Source: Pseudomonas sp. GD03944
GTDB taxonomy: Bacteria; Pseudomonadota; Gammaproteobacteria; Pseudomonadales; Pseudomonadaceae
Reading direction: 5' to 3'
NCBI RefSeq assembly: GCF_029839275.1
Contig: NZ_JAOCAH010000001.1
Location: 620,001-684,000, forward strand
DNA length: 64,000 bases
Positions 1-8,463 of the stretch are shown in pieces. The translations under genes and the position numbers were made by a program. Under the pieces are notes generated by a model, which saw only the letters and a program-made list of their open reading frames with translations, ran no database searches and was not told the origin of the DNA. How positions within the stretch are numbered: the first letter of the stretch is position 1; the number at the start of each line of letters is the position of its first letter.

Positions 1-720
1 CAGCCCCAGCGGCAACAGCCGGCTGGCCGCCATCATCGAGGCGAATGCCAGGGTGCCGAGCAGCGCCATGCCCGGTAGCAGCCACCAGAGCTGCGGCGTG
101 GTCTCGAAGACCCCGGGCGGCGACCAGGCGACGATCAGCCAGATGGCCAGCGGCGCCAGCATCAGCATCTCCAGGATGAAGCCGGACAGCGCATCCAGGC
201 TCATCCAGCGGCGCAGCATCAGGTACGGCGGATACCCCAGGGCGGTGGCCAGCGTTACCCAGGAGAATGTCTGGGCACGCCACAGTTCGTGGGCCACACC
301 CAGGCAGGCGCAGAACACCGCGACCTTCAGCAACGGCCGCAGGCGTTCCCCATAGAACACGCGGCCGGCCAGCACCGCCACCAGCGGAAACAGGAAATAC
401 CCCAGGGACAGGTCGAGCATGTGCCCGATCAGCGGCGCCCAGACGAACAGCCCCCACTGCACGCCGATCAGCGCGGCCGACAGGGGCAAGGCGGCCAGCA
501 GCAGCGGCTCGCGGCGAAAACGCCCCAGGGTCGCGCGCAGCACCGCGCCCTGGCGGGCCAGGACCACCAGCAGCAACACCGCCGGGATCGACCAGAGCAC
601 GCGCTGGGCAAACACCTGCACGCCATCGAGCGGCTCCAGGTGCCGCACGTAGCCGGGAATCAGGGCGAACAACACCGACGCCAGAACCGACAGCGCCACG
701 CCACGTCCGGACAGATCCAT
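1..720 (-). CDS. rarD: EamA-family permease RarD (partial, C-terminus outside window)
   Basis: Inner-membrane drug/metabolite-type permease of the RarD branch; the physiological substrate is unknown. The ATG at 720-718 follows a GAGGTG ribosome site, and 240 codons read open to the window edge, so roughly the last fifty residues expected for a RarD protein (about 295 aa) are missing. The translation is a series of hydrophobic helices (first at residues 7-24 after MDLSGRGVAL). It has the RarD landmarks GYFLFPL near residue 113, GERL, VAHELW, and the YPPYLMLRRW loop. It is the first gene of a minus-strand unit with nothing upstream but azoR, which has its own terminator. Family assignment is firm; function is not. 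Confidence 0.88.
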   Translation of the reverse strand, partial: MDLSGRGVALSVLASVLFALIPGYVRHLEPLDGVQVFAQRVLWSIPAVLLLVVLARQGAVLRATLGRFRREPLLLAALPLSAALIGVQWGLFVWAPLIGHMLDLSLGYFLFPLVAVLAGRVFYGERLRPLLKVAVFCACLGVAHELWRAQTFSWVTLATALGYPPYLMLRRWMSLDALSGFILEMLMLAPLAIWLIVAWSPPGVFETTPQLWWLLPGMALLGTLAFASMMAASRLLPLGL

Positions 721-887
721 CGTGTCACCTCATGCCGTATTCGCCCGTGAACCGCCACGGGGCCTCGCCATCGGCAGACTGCCGTGGGCCAGCGACCTTA
801 GCCGGTTCGGGGCTGTCCGACAATTATCGACATTGCCCGGCCGGCGGGTCAGGCCAGACACGACCCTTTCAGGTGAACACGCGCCAT

Positions 888-926
888 AAAAAAGCCCGGC
901 CGGTCATTCAGGCGACGGGCCGGGCA
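888..926 (-). terminator. Rho-independent terminator of azoR
   Basis: Read on the minus strand, a GC-rich stem (arms 914-925 and 894-905, GCCCGGCC-type with one or two mismatches) is followed by a run of six T at 893-888. It lies 60 bp past the azoR stop and would separate azoR from rarD. Confidence 0.8.
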
Positions 927-985
927 AGGTGGTCCCCGGAACAAGGACACACATGGAGTAGACGTGAGGCGAAAGCAGGTGGCGA

Positions 986-1585
986 TCAGGCCAGTTGAGC
1001 GACCTGGGCGGTGGCCTGGGCCAGGCCCCTTTGCATGAACTCGTTGCCCAGGTTCAGGCCTTCGGCATGGATGAAGCTGACGTCGTGGATGCCGACGAAC
1101 GCCAGGGCCTGGCGCAGGTAGGGCTCCTGGTGGTCCATGGCACTGCCGGCGTAGATGCCGCCGCGGGCGGTCAGCACCACGGCGCGCTTGCCGCCGAGCA
1201 GGCCTTGCGGGCCGTTCTCGGTGTATTTGAAGGTCACGCCGGCACGCAGCACGTGGTCGAGCCAGGCCTTGAGGGTGCTGGGGATGGCGAAGTTGTACAT
1301 CGGCGCCGCGAGCACCAGCACATCGGCGGCCAGCAGCTCGTCGGTGAGGGTGTTGGACAGCGCCAGGGCAGCCTTTTCCGCCTCGCTCTGCTGCTCGCTC
1401 GGGGTCATCCAGCCGCCCAGCAGATTGGCATCCAGGTGCGGCACCGGGTTTGCCGCCAGGTCACGTACGGTCAGGGTGTCGGCCGGATTGGCCGCGCGCC
1501 ACTGGGCAATGAACTGCTCGGTGAGCTGACGGGAAACCGAGCCCTGTTGGCGGGCGCTGCTTTCGATAACCAGAATGCGGGACAT
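986..1585 (-). CDS. azoR: FMN-dependent NADH-azoreductase
   Basis: Flavodoxin-fold quinone/azo reductase that uses FMN and NAD(P)H to reduce quinones and azo dyes by two electrons; cytoplasmic, thought to protect against quinone and electrophile stress. The 199-residue product has the family length and motifs: SSAR at residues 8-11 (phosphate-binding N-terminal loop), the APMYNFAIPS segment near residue 93, and TARGG near residue 140. The start at 1585 is chosen because GGAG lies 8 bases upstream and the protein begins MSRILVIESS as in the family; a longer reading from 1642 has no support. It neighbours a small secreted protein and a LysR gene, as in the P. aeruginosa azoR3 region. Confidence 0.95.
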   Translation of the reverse strand: MSRILVIESSARQQGSVSRQLTEQFIAQWRAANPADTLTVRDLAANPVPHLDANLLGGWMTPSEQQSEAEKAALALSNTLTDELLAADVLVLAAPMYNFAIPSTLKAWLDHVLRAGVTFKYTENGPQGLLGGKRAVVLTARGGIYAGSAMDHQEPYLRQALAFVGIHDVSFIHAEGLNLGNEFMQRGLAQATAQVAQLA

Positions 1586-1644
1586 GGGGTGTGCTCCATC
1601 GAAGGGGGTGCGAAGTGGATGGAGCAGAGAATAGAGACACATAT

Positions 1645-1687
1645 ATCGATTAAAAAGCGTAAAAATCCGCTACAAATAATCGATTAA
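1645..1687. promoter_or_regulatory. ATCGATTAA direct repeat upstream of azoR
   Basis: Two identical 9-mers ATCGATTAA start at 1645 and 1679 (34 bp apart) in an unusually AT-rich stretch 60-100 bp upstream of azoR. The palindromic ATCGAT cores and the position suggest an operator pair for azoR, possibly bound by the LysR product encoded at 2138. This is inference from position and repetition only. Confidence 0.35.
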
Positions 1688-1736
1688 GTTGATTTATAGA
1701 AAAGACCGCACTAGGCTCGATGGCAAATGCGGCGCG

Positions 1737-2051
1737 TCACTTGAGCTCGCAGGTCAGGTTCACGCGCAGGCGGATGATGCTGCGGTTGAACTTGATCGTC
1801 ATGCTGCTGTTCTGCCCCGGTGCCAGCACCACCTTGCGCGTACGGGGCGCTTCGGGGCCGTTGCGGAACACCCCACGGCATTCGGCCGCGGTTTCGCCGT
1901 AGTTGTAGAGCAGCACGGCCCCCATGTTGTGATCGATTTCCTGTGTGGACGCCGAAACCTCGGCACCATTGAGCTGTTTCTCCAGGTCGATCGGATACGC
2001 CAGGGCGCCCAGCGGCAACGACATGAGCAAGGCGCAGCAAAGTTTTTTCAT
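1737..2051 (-). CDS. conserved small secreted protein
   Basis: A 104-residue protein with a clear Sec signal peptide (MKKLCCALLMSLPLGALA, cleavage expected before YPID) and a basic, beta-rich mature part. Two cysteines in the mature part (CRGVF and the near-terminal LTCELK) could form a periplasmic disulfide. The start at 2051 gives a proper signal peptide; the alternative 6 codons upstream does not. Homologues sit beside azoR and a LysR gene in other pseudomonads (PA3224-like position) and have, as I recall, sometimes been misnamed 3-phosphoglycerate kinase; nothing in the sequence resembles a kinase. Function unknown, periplasmic location inferred. Transcribed in the same direction as azoR with 151 bp between them. 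Confidence 0.8.
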   Translation of the reverse strand: MKKLCCALLMSLPLGALAYPIDLEKQLNGAEVSASTQEIDHNMGAVLLYNYGETAAECRGVFRNGPEAPRTRKVVLAPGQNSSMTIKFNRSIIRLRVNLTCELK

Positions 2052-2137
2052 GCGGCAGTCTCCAACCAAGGGGCTGCCAGTTTAGGTCGAGTTCGCCGGG
2101 TTTTGCACCCGACCGCTGGCGTGAATAGGAAGGAATA

Positions 2138-3064
2138 ATGAAAGCACCCCGTGTCACCCTGGATCAGTGGCGCACCCTGCAGGCCGTCGTCGACCAGGGC
2201 GGATTCGCCCAGGCGGCCGAGGTGCTGCACCGCTCGCAGTCCTCGGTCAGCTACACCGTGGCGCGCATGCAGGACCAATTGGGCGTGCCGTTGCTGCGCA
2301 TCGACGGGCGCAAGGCGGTGCTGACCGAGGCCGGCGACGTGCTGCTGCGTCGCTCGCGGCAACTGGTGAAACAGGCCAGCCAACTGGAAGACCTCGCCCA
2401 CCACATGGAACAGGGCTGGGAGGCCGAGGTGCGCCTGGTGGTCGACGCCGCCTACCCCACCGCCCGCCTGCTGCGCGCCCTCGCCGCCTTCATGCCGCAG
2501 AGCCGCGGCTGCCGGGTGCGCCTGCGTGAAGAGGTGCTGTCGGGGGTCGAGGAAGTGCTCAAGGCCGGGACCGCCGACCTGGCCATCAGCGGTTACAACA
2601 TTCCCGGTTTCCTTGGTTCGGAAATGACGGCCGTGGAATTCGTCGCCGTCGCCCACCCCGACCACGCCCTGCATCGCCTGCAGCGCGAACTGAACTTTCA
2701 GGACCTGGAAACCCAGATGCAGGTGGTGATCCGCGACTCCGGCCGGGAGCAGCCGCGCGATGTCGGCTGGCTCGGCGCCGAACAGCGCTGGACCGTCGGC
2801 AGCCTGGCCACCGCCGCGACCTTCGTCGGCAGCGGCCTGGGCTTCGCCTGGCTGCCGCGCCACATGATCGAGCGTGAACTCGCCGACGGCCTGCTCAAGC
2901 CCCTGCCGCTGGACAAGGGCGGCACCCGCAGCCCGACCTTCTTCCTTTATTCGAACAAGGACAAACCCCTCGGCCCGGCCACGCAGATCCTCACCGACCT
3001 GCTGCAACGCTTCGACGCCGCGCCGCTCAATGCCGCCTTCGGTGCACCACTGCCACCGGCCTGA
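2138..3064 (+). CDS. LysR-family transcriptional regulator
   Basis: A 308-residue LysR-type regulator. The N-terminal winged helix-turn-helix (residues 8-65) contains the typical GGFAQAAEVLHRSQSSVSYTV recognition region, and the effector-binding domain follows from about residue 90. The ATG at 2138 has a strong AGGAAGGA ribosome site. The gene is divergent from the small secreted protein and azoR, and the downstream hydrolase begins 14 bp after its stop, so regulator and hydrolase are likely cotranscribed. By position it matches P. aeruginosa PA3225, which I recall as being linked to antibiotic susceptibility; that link is memory, not seen here. Likely targets are azoR and itself. Confidence 0.92.
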   Translation: MKAPRVTLDQWRTLQAVVDQGGFAQAAEVLHRSQSSVSYTVARMQDQLGVPLLRIDGRKAVLTEAGDVLLRRSRQLVKQASQLEDLAHHMEQGWEAEVRLVVDAAYPTARLLRALAAFMPQSRGCRVRLREEVLSGVEEVLKAGTADLAISGYNIPGFLGSEMTAVEFVAVAHPDHALHRLQRELNFQDLETQMQVVIRDSGREQPRDVGWLGAEQRWTVGSLATAATFVGSGLGFAWLPRHMIERELADGLLKPLPLDKGGTRSPTFFLYSNKDKPLGPATQILTDLLQRFDAAPLNAAFGAPLPPA

Positions 3065-3078
3065 CAGGATGTCGCCCC

Positions 3079-3900
3079 ATGCCCTATTTCGATAATGACG
3101 GTTGCCAACTGCACTATGAAGAATACGGCCAGGGCGCGTCCGTCCCGGTGCTGCTCATCCACGGCCTGGGGTCGAGCACCCGCGACTGGGAGTACCAGAT
3201 CCCCGACCTGGCGGCGCACTACCGGGTGATCGCCCTCGACGTGCGCGGCCACGGGCGCTCCGACAAGCCCCGGGAACGCTACCGCATCGCCGATTTCGCC
3301 GACGACGCCGTGGCCCTGCTCGATCACCTGGGCCTGGAGCAGGTGCACCTGGTGGGGATTTCCATGGGCGGCATGATCGGCTTCCAGCTCGGCGTGGATA
3401 ACCCGCAGCGGCTGAAAAGCCTGACCATCGTCAACAGCGGCCCGGAGGTGAAGCCCAAAAGCCCCCGCGACTGCCTGGAGATCGCCAAGCGCTGGACCCT
3501 GTCGCGCCTGCTCAGCCTGGAGGCCATCGCCAAGGCGCTGGGCAAGCTGCTGTTCCCCAAACCGGAACAGGCCGAGCTGCGGCGCAAGATCGAAGAACGC
3601 TGGCCGCAGAACGACAAGCGCGCCTACCTTGCCAGCCTCGACGCCATCATCGGCTGGGGCGTGCGGGAACGCCTGTCACGCATCACCTGTCCAACCCTGG
3701 TCATCAGCGCCGACCGCGACTACACACCGGTGGCGCAGAAACAGGCTTATGTAAACGAACTGCCGAACGCCCGCCTGCTGGTGATCGACGATTCGCGGCA
3801 CGCCACACCCCTGGATCAACCCCAACGCTTCAATAGCAGCCTGCTCGCCTTCCTCGCCGAAGTCGAAACGGCCGCCCAACCCCACGACAAGGACCATTGA
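3079..3900 (+). CDS. alpha/beta-fold hydrolase
   Basis: A 273-residue cytoplasmic alpha/beta hydrolase. Visible landmarks are the oxyanion-hole HGLG at residues 29-32, the nucleophile elbow G-I-S-M-G with Ser95, an acidic residue in ISADRD (Asp212 or Asp214), and the catalytic His241 in SRHATPL. No signal peptide. The substrate cannot be told; the family includes carboxylesterases, lactonases and enol-lactone hydrolases. It lies 14 bp after the LysR gene, and its stop codon overlaps the region just before the cyclophilin start, so LysR-hydrolase-ppiA looks like one operon. Confidence 0.9.
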   Translation: MPYFDNDGCQLHYEEYGQGASVPVLLIHGLGSSTRDWEYQIPDLAAHYRVIALDVRGHGRSDKPRERYRIADFADDAVALLDHLGLEQVHLVGISMGGMIGFQLGVDNPQRLKSLTIVNSGPEVKPKSPRDCLEIAKRWTLSRLLSLEAIAKALGKLLFPKPEQAELRRKIEERWPQNDKRAYLASLDAIIGWGVRERLSRITCPTLVISADRDYTPVAQKQAYVNELPNARLLVIDDSRHATPLDQPQRFNSSLLAFLAEVETAAQPHDKDH

Positions 3901-3902
3901 GA

Positions 3903-4457
3903 ATGTTGAAGAAACTCGCCCTCGGCGCCTGCTCGCTGCTGTTCGCCACCAGCCTGCTGGCCGCCGAAAACCCCAAGGTACTGCTGACCACCAGCTTCGG
4001 TGACATCGAGATCGAGCTGGAGGCGGAAAAAGCGCCGATCAGCAGCAAGAACTTCCTCGCCTACGTCGACAGCGGCTACTACGCCGGCACCCAGTTCCAC
4101 CGCGTGATCCCGGGCTTCATGGTGCAAGGCGGCGGTTTCGACGCCAACCTGCGCCAGAAGGACACCGAGTCGCCGATCAAGAACGAAGCCGACAACGGCC
4201 TGCACAACGTGCGCGGCACCCTGGCCATGGCCCGTACCCAGGCCCGTGATTCGGCCACCAGCCAGTTCTTCATCAACCACAAGGACAACGCCTTCCTCGA
4301 CCACGGTTCCCGTGACTTCGGCTACGCGGTATTCGGCAAGGTGGTCAAGGGCATGGACGTGGTCGACAAGATCGCCCAGGTACCGACCGCCAACAAGGGC
4401 GGCCACCAGAACGTGCCGCTGGAGCCGGTGCTGATCATCGAAGCCAAGCGCCTCTGA
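3903..4457 (+). CDS. ppiA: periplasmic peptidyl-prolyl cis-trans isomerase (cyclophilin)
   Basis: Cyclophilin-type prolyl isomerase, 184 residues including a signal peptide ([20 protein letters not shown], cleaved before AEN), so it acts in the periplasm on folding proteins. The bacterial cyclophilin core is clear: [24 protein letters not shown] (the active-site Arg is in FHRV), TSQFFIN and FGYAVFGKV. The ATG at 3903 is preferred over an overlapping TTG at 3897, because AAGGA at 3889-3893 is spaced correctly only for the ATG. It follows the hydrolase stop by 2 bp. Confidence 0.95.
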   Translation: MLKKLALGACSLLFATSLLAAENPKVLLTTSFGDIEIELEAEKAPISSKNFLAYVDSGYYAGTQFHRVIPGFMVQGGGFDANLRQKDTESPIKNEADNGLHNVRGTLAMARTQARDSATSQFFINHKDNAFLDHGSRDFGYAVFGKVVKGMDVVDKIAQVPTANKGGHQNVPLEPVLIIEAKRL

Positions 4458-4472
4458 CGCTGTGACTGAAGC

Positions 4473-4508
4473 CGGTAGAGGGCCCGCCAGCGCGGCGTGC
4501 CCTCTACC
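4473..4508. other. hairpin after ppiA
   Basis: Perfect 10-bp arms GGTAGAGGGC / GCCCTCTACC (4473-4482 and 4499-4508) around a GC-rich loop, 15 bp past the ppiA stop. There is no T-run, so it may be an mRNA-stabilising 3' stem or a degenerate repeat rather than an intrinsic terminator. Confidence 0.45.
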
Positions 4509-4600
4509 GCGCGCCCTTCCCCGCCGACATCGTCGGCCCATCGCGCAACATTCGCCCCGGCAAACTCGCTAGAATCAGGATTCATTCTCGACTAGGTCGG

Positions 4601-6442
4601 ATGCCTGTCATGCTGTTTCGCCGTTTCGAAGCCCTGATCGACGTTTTCAAACCCAGCCCCGATGTGGAGCCGCCCGCCGGCATCCTGCCCTTCTACCTGC
4701 ACTACGTGCGCCAGGTCTGGCCGCTGATGATCGCCGTGCTGGTGATCGGTTTCTTCGCCGCGCTGATCGAAGTGGCGTTGTTCAGCTTCCTCGGCCAGCT
4801 CATCGACATGACCCAGAACACGCCCAGCGGCGAGTTCTTCGAGCAGCACCAGGGCACCCTGCTGTGGATGCTGCTGGTGGCGCTGATCATCCGCCCCCTG
4901 GTGTTCGGCCTGCACAACCTGCTGACCCACCAGACGATCAACCCCGGCCTGACCAACCTGATCCGCTGGCAGAACCACCGCTACGTGCTCAAACAGAGCC
5001 TGGGCTTCTTCCAGAACGACTTCGCCGGGCGCATCGCCCAGCGCATCATGCAGACCGGCCCGTCGCTGCGCGATTCGGCCATGCAGGTGATCGACGCCCT
5101 GTGGCACGTGGCGGTCTATGCCGGCAGCGCGCTGTACCTGTTCGCCTCCGCCGACATTCGCCTCGTCGTACCGCTGCTGCTGTGGATCGCCGGCTACTGC
5201 TGCGCGCTGTGGTACTTCGTGCCGCGCATCAAGAACCGCTCGGCCGCCGCCTCGGCCGCGCGCTCCAAGGTCATGGGCCGGGTGGTGGACGGCTACAGCA
5301 ATATCGCCACCCTCAAGCTGTTCGCCCACACCCAGGTCGAGGAGCACTACGCCCGTGACGCCATGCAGGAACTGCTGGAAAAATTCCGCCTGCAGTCGCG
5401 CACCATCACCACCCTGGACTTCGTCATCACCTGCCTCAACGGCGTGCTGATCGTCGGCACCGGCGCCCTCGCCCTGTGGCTGTGGAGCGGCGACCTGATC
5501 AGCACCGGGGCCATCGCCCTGGCCCTGGGCCTGGTGATCCGCATCAACAACATGGCCGAGTGGATCATGTGGGTGGTCAACGGCATCTTCGAGAACGTCG
5601 GCACGGTGCAGGACGGCATGAAAACCATCGTCCAGCCGCGCCACGTGCTCGACCAGGAGCAGGCCAAGCCGCTGACGGTCAGCCAGGGTGGCGTGCACTT
5701 CGAGAACATTCACTTCCACTACGGCAAGCGCCACGGCGTGATCGGTGGCCTGGACCTGCAGGTGCGCCCCGGCGAGAAGATCGGCCTGGTCGGCCCTTCG
5801 GGCGCGGGCAAGTCGACCCTGGTCAACCTGCTGCTGCGCCTCTATGACCTGGAGAGCGGGCGCATCCTCATCGACGGCCAGAACATCGCCGAGGTGACCC
5901 AGGAAAGCCTGCGCGCGCAGATCGGCGTGGTCACCCAGGACACCTCGCTGCTGCACCGTTCGATCCGCGACAACCTGCTGTATGGCAAGCCCGACGCCAC
6001 CGAGGACGAGCTTCTGGAGGCGGTGCGCAAGGCCCGCGCCGACACCTTCATCCCGCGGCTGGACGACAGCCAGGGTGGTATCGGCTTCGATGCCCAGGTG
6101 GGCGAGCGTGGCGTGAAGCTGTCCGGCGGCCAGCGCCAGCGCATCGCCATTGCCCGCGTGTTGCTCAAGGATGCACCGATCCTGGTGCTCGACGAAGCCA
6201 CCTCGGCGCTGGACTCGGAGGTCGAAGCGGCGATCCAGGAAAGCCTGGACAACCTGATGCAGGGCAAGACGGTCATCGCCATCGCCCACCGGCTGTCGAC
6301 CATCGCGCGCATGGATCGCCTGGTGGTGATCGACCAGGGCCAGGTCGTCGAAAGCGGCAGCCACGACCAGTTGATCGCCCACGGCGGGCTCTATGCCCGG
6401 CTGTGGCAGCACCAGACCGGCGGCTTCGTTGGCATCGACTGA
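4601..6442 (+). CDS. ABC transporter, fused permease and ATPase (exporter half-transporter)
   Basis: A 613-residue type IV ABC exporter half-molecule that would work as a homodimer in the inner membrane. Residues 35-330 form the transmembrane domain (first helix about 40-62). The nucleotide-binding domain follows with Walker A GPSGAGKST near residue 397, Q-loop TQDTS, signature LSGGQ near 506, Walker B ILVLDEATSALD near 526 and the switch AHRLST. Substrate unknown; the family covers lipids, peptides and drugs. It follows ppiA by 143 bp and matches the PA3228 position, so the link with the upstream genes is conserved. An internal ATG three codons in is an alternative start. Confidence 0.93.
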   Translation: MPVMLFRRFEALIDVFKPSPDVEPPAGILPFYLHYVRQVWPLMIAVLVIGFFAALIEVALFSFLGQLIDMTQNTPSGEFFEQHQGTLLWMLLVALIIRPLVFGLHNLLTHQTINPGLTNLIRWQNHRYVLKQSLGFFQNDFAGRIAQRIMQTGPSLRDSAMQVIDALWHVAVYAGSALYLFASADIRLVVPLLLWIAGYCCALWYFVPRIKNRSAAASAARSKVMGRVVDGYSNIATLKLFAHTQVEEHYARDAMQELLEKFRLQSRTITTLDFVITCLNGVLIVGTGALALWLWSGDLISTGAIALALGLVIRINNMAEWIMWVVNGIFENVGTVQDGMKTIVQPRHVLDQEQAKPLTVSQGGVHFENIHFHYGKRHGVIGGLDLQVRPGEKIGLVGPSGAGKSTLVNLLLRLYDLESGRILIDGQNIAEVTQESLRAQIGVVTQDTSLLHRSIRDNLLYGKPDATEDELLEAVRKARADTFIPRLDDSQGGIGFDAQVGERGVKLSGGQRQRIAIARVLLKDAPILVLDEATSALDSEVEAAIQESLDNLMQGKTVIAIAHRLSTIARMDRLVVIDQGQVVESGSHDQLIAHGGLYARLWQHQTGGFVGID

Positions 6443-6640
6443 AGCCTCGCAAGCGTTGTTGGTATGAGACTAATAGATAGGTTGCTTTCCAATTCCTATC
6501 GTCATAACCTCGGACTGGCAACGCCTTGCGATTCCTGTTGGAACAACTGCTCGGGCAATGCCCGGTAGACCCTGCCGCTCTCGGCAGGTTTGCAGCGTTC
6601 CAGTGGCTCAAGATCGATCCCATCAAGAGGAACGGCTGTC

Positions 6641-6907
6641 ATGAAACTAGCATCCATGGTCACCGCACTGCTCTCCAGCCTGGCCCCGAGCGTATTCGCC
6701 GAAGACGCCAGTCGCACCCCGGGAGCCGGCATCCCGCCCACCGAATACCACTACGGCATGGACGTCGACGTCAAAAAGGTCCTGCACCGCACCGACAACT
6801 CCAGCAAGGCGGGTGTCGTGCCGGTCATCGTCGTGTACGAAGACAGCCAGGGCGAAGTCCACAAGCTCAAATACCTGGAATGGGGCGGCCGCCATCTGCA
6901 CGGCTGA
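6641..6907 (+). CDS. DUF2790 secreted protein
   Basis: An 88-residue protein with a signal peptide (residues 1-18, cleaved after SVFA) and a DUF2790 core of pattern YHYGMDVDVKKV ... GVVPVIVVYEDSQGEVHKLKYLEWG. Pseudomonas genomes carry many such small periplasmic proteins, often induced by metal or oxidative stress; none has a firm biochemical role that I know. The ATG at 6641 has an AGAGGA ribosome site; longer readings upstream lack a signal peptide. A strong terminator follows immediately. Confidence 0.85.
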   Translation: MKLASMVTALLSSLAPSVFAEDASRTPGAGIPPTEYHYGMDVDVKKVLHRTDNSSKAGVVPVIVVYEDSQGEVHKLKYLEWGGRHLHG

Positions 6908-6924
6908 TTCCGTTCCGACCCCGA

Positions 6925-6949
6925 CCGCGCCTTTTCAGGCGCGGTTTTT
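6925..6949 (+). terminator. Rho-independent terminator after the DUF2790 gene
   Basis: 7-bp arms CCGCGCC (6925-6931) and GGCGCGG (6938-6944) around TTTTCA, followed by TTTTTCTTT. It also closes off the convergent acetyltransferase gene. Confidence 0.9.
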
Positions 6950-6952
6950 CTT

Positions 6953-8077
6953 TCACGCCTGCCGATACGGCAGTAGCGTCACAGCCTCTTCGGCGTAGGC
7001 CTGGATACCCACCCGCTCCTCCTCGAGGAATGCGGCCACCGCATCACGCAGCCCCGGGTGGCAGAGGTAGTGCCAGGACCGGGTGATCACCGGCTCGAAG
7101 CCGCGAATCAGTTTGTGTTCCCCCTGCGCCCCCGCGTCGAAGCGCTGCACGCCCTGGGCGATCGCGTACTCCATGCCCTGGTAGAAGCAGGTCTCGAAGT
7201 GCAGGCGGTCGAACTCCGCCAGGCAACCCCAATAGCGCCCGTACAGGCTGCCGCCCCCCATCAGGCTGAAGGCCATGGCCACCCGCCGGCCCCCCTGCAC
7301 CGCCAGCACCACGCGAATGGCTTCCGGCATGCGCTCGGCCAGCAGGCTGAAGAACGCCCGCGTCAGGTACGGCGCCTGGCCGCGCACTCGGTAGGTGTTG
7401 GCGTAGCAGTGGTAGACGAAATCCCACTCGGCCTCGCTGAGCTGATGCCCCTCGCGCCAGTCGAAACTGATGCCCTGCCCCGCCACCTGCTCGCGCTCCT
7501 TGCGCATCTGCTTGCGCTTGCGCGAGCTGAGGTTGTCGAGAAAGTCCTGGAAATCCCGGTAGCCGCGGTTGTTCCAGTGGTACTGGCAGCCCAGGCGCTC
7601 CAGCCAGCCGTCACGCCCGCGCAGCAGGGTGTCGGCGGTGTCTTCGGTGAAGTTGATGTGCAGGCTGGACAACCCCTGGGGCTGCAGGCTCGCCGTCAGC
7701 TCATCGAGCAACCGCGACGCGGCCTGCGGGTCCCCCAGCAAGCGTGGGCCGGTCACCGGCGAGAAGGGAATCGCTCCCAGCAGCTTGGGGTAGTACTCGA
7801 TGCCGGCCCGGTGGCAGGCGTCCGCCCAGCCGTGATCGAACACGTATTCGCCGTAGGAGTGGTACTTCACATAGGCCGGCAGTGCCGCCAGCGGCTCGCC
7901 GTGTGCATCGAGCAACAGCTGGTGGGCCGGCTGCCAGCCGCTGCGACCGCCGACGCTGCCGCTGTCCTCCTGCGCACTGAGGAAGGCATGGCGCAGAAAA
8001 GGTTGCGCGCTGGGCAGCAGCGCGTCCCACCGGTCCGCCGGCACATCGAGCAGGGAGTCTGCGAAAAGCAGGGTCAC
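6953..8077 (-). CDS. FemAB-like/GNAT acetyltransferase (DUF482 family)
   Basis: A 374-residue cytoplasmic protein of the DUF482 family, distantly related to FemABX aminoacyltransferases and GNAT acetyltransferases. Landmarks are HINFTE, SSRKRKQMRKER (basic helix), GQAPYLTRAFF, GRYWGC, HFETCFYQGMEYAI and GEHKLIRGFEP. The start is a GTG at 8077 with CGGAG seven bases upstream; upstream in-frame codons to 8161 read through the divergent promoter region and are rejected. The biochemical substrate is unknown. Divergent from the porin gene. Confidence 0.88.
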   Translation of the reverse strand: MTLLFADSLLDVPADRWDALLPSAQPFLRHAFLSAQEDSGSVGGRSGWQPAHQLLLDAHGEPLAALPAYVKYHSYGEYVFDHGWADACHRAGIEYYPKLLGAIPFSPVTGPRLLGDPQAASRLLDELTASLQPQGLSSLHINFTEDTADTLLRGRDGWLERLGCQYHWNNRGYRDFQDFLDNLSSRKRKQMRKEREQVAGQGISFDWREGHQLSEAEWDFVYHCYANTYRVRGQAPYLTRAFFSLLAERMPEAIRVVLAVQGGRRVAMAFSLMGGGSLYGRYWGCLAEFDRLHFETCFYQGMEYAIAQGVQRFDAGAQGEHKLIRGFEPVITRSWHYLCHPGLRDAVAAFLEEERVGIQAYAEEAVTLLPYRQA

Positions 8078-8463
8078 GACAACACTCCGCGAAATAATCC
8101 GCTCAGGGAAATGGCCCCTCTCATGGGTCTTTATCGAGGGGAGCGAACAGCGTTCGAACACCCGTAAAACCGGATGTCATCAACTTTATCGATGACAACT
8201 TACCGCGATTCTCGAAACTTTAACATTCACCCTTTAGGGTCGCCACGGGCACTTCCGCGCCCACTCGAATTGCCCTGAAAACCCACTCGAACATGACCCC
8301 TTATACACCGTAATTCATTGTTTTTAAAAAAGTTCCGCTGTCTCCAAAATGTCATGTAGCAGCAAGCCTTCTGTCATATCGGATTTCCATAATCGCCTCC
8401 GTCCAAACAGACACCGTCACGGCATTCGCAAGACGGCGTTTCATAAAACGAAGGAGTTTTTCG
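8078..8463. other. 386-bp divergent intergenic region (acetyltransferase / porin)
   Basis: No gene is supported. It is AT-richer than its neighbours, as expected for a promoter region. I see an interrupted palindrome TGTCATC-N9-GATGACA (8175-8181 and 8191-8197) and an 8-bp palindrome GTTCGAAC at 8152. Either could be an operator. No promoter can be assigned with confidence. The long leader of the porin gene (several hundred bases) could carry post-transcriptional control. Confidence 0.5.

Noticed and set aside
267..998. Arg/Pro/Ala-rich open frames on the plus strand opposite rarD
   Set aside because: They are shadows of the minus-strand rarD gene; low complexity and without initiation signals.
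3897..3902. TTG start for ppiA overlapping the hydrolase stop
   Set aside because: The ribosome site AAGGA is only 3 bases from the TTG, but at proper distance from the ATG at 3903.
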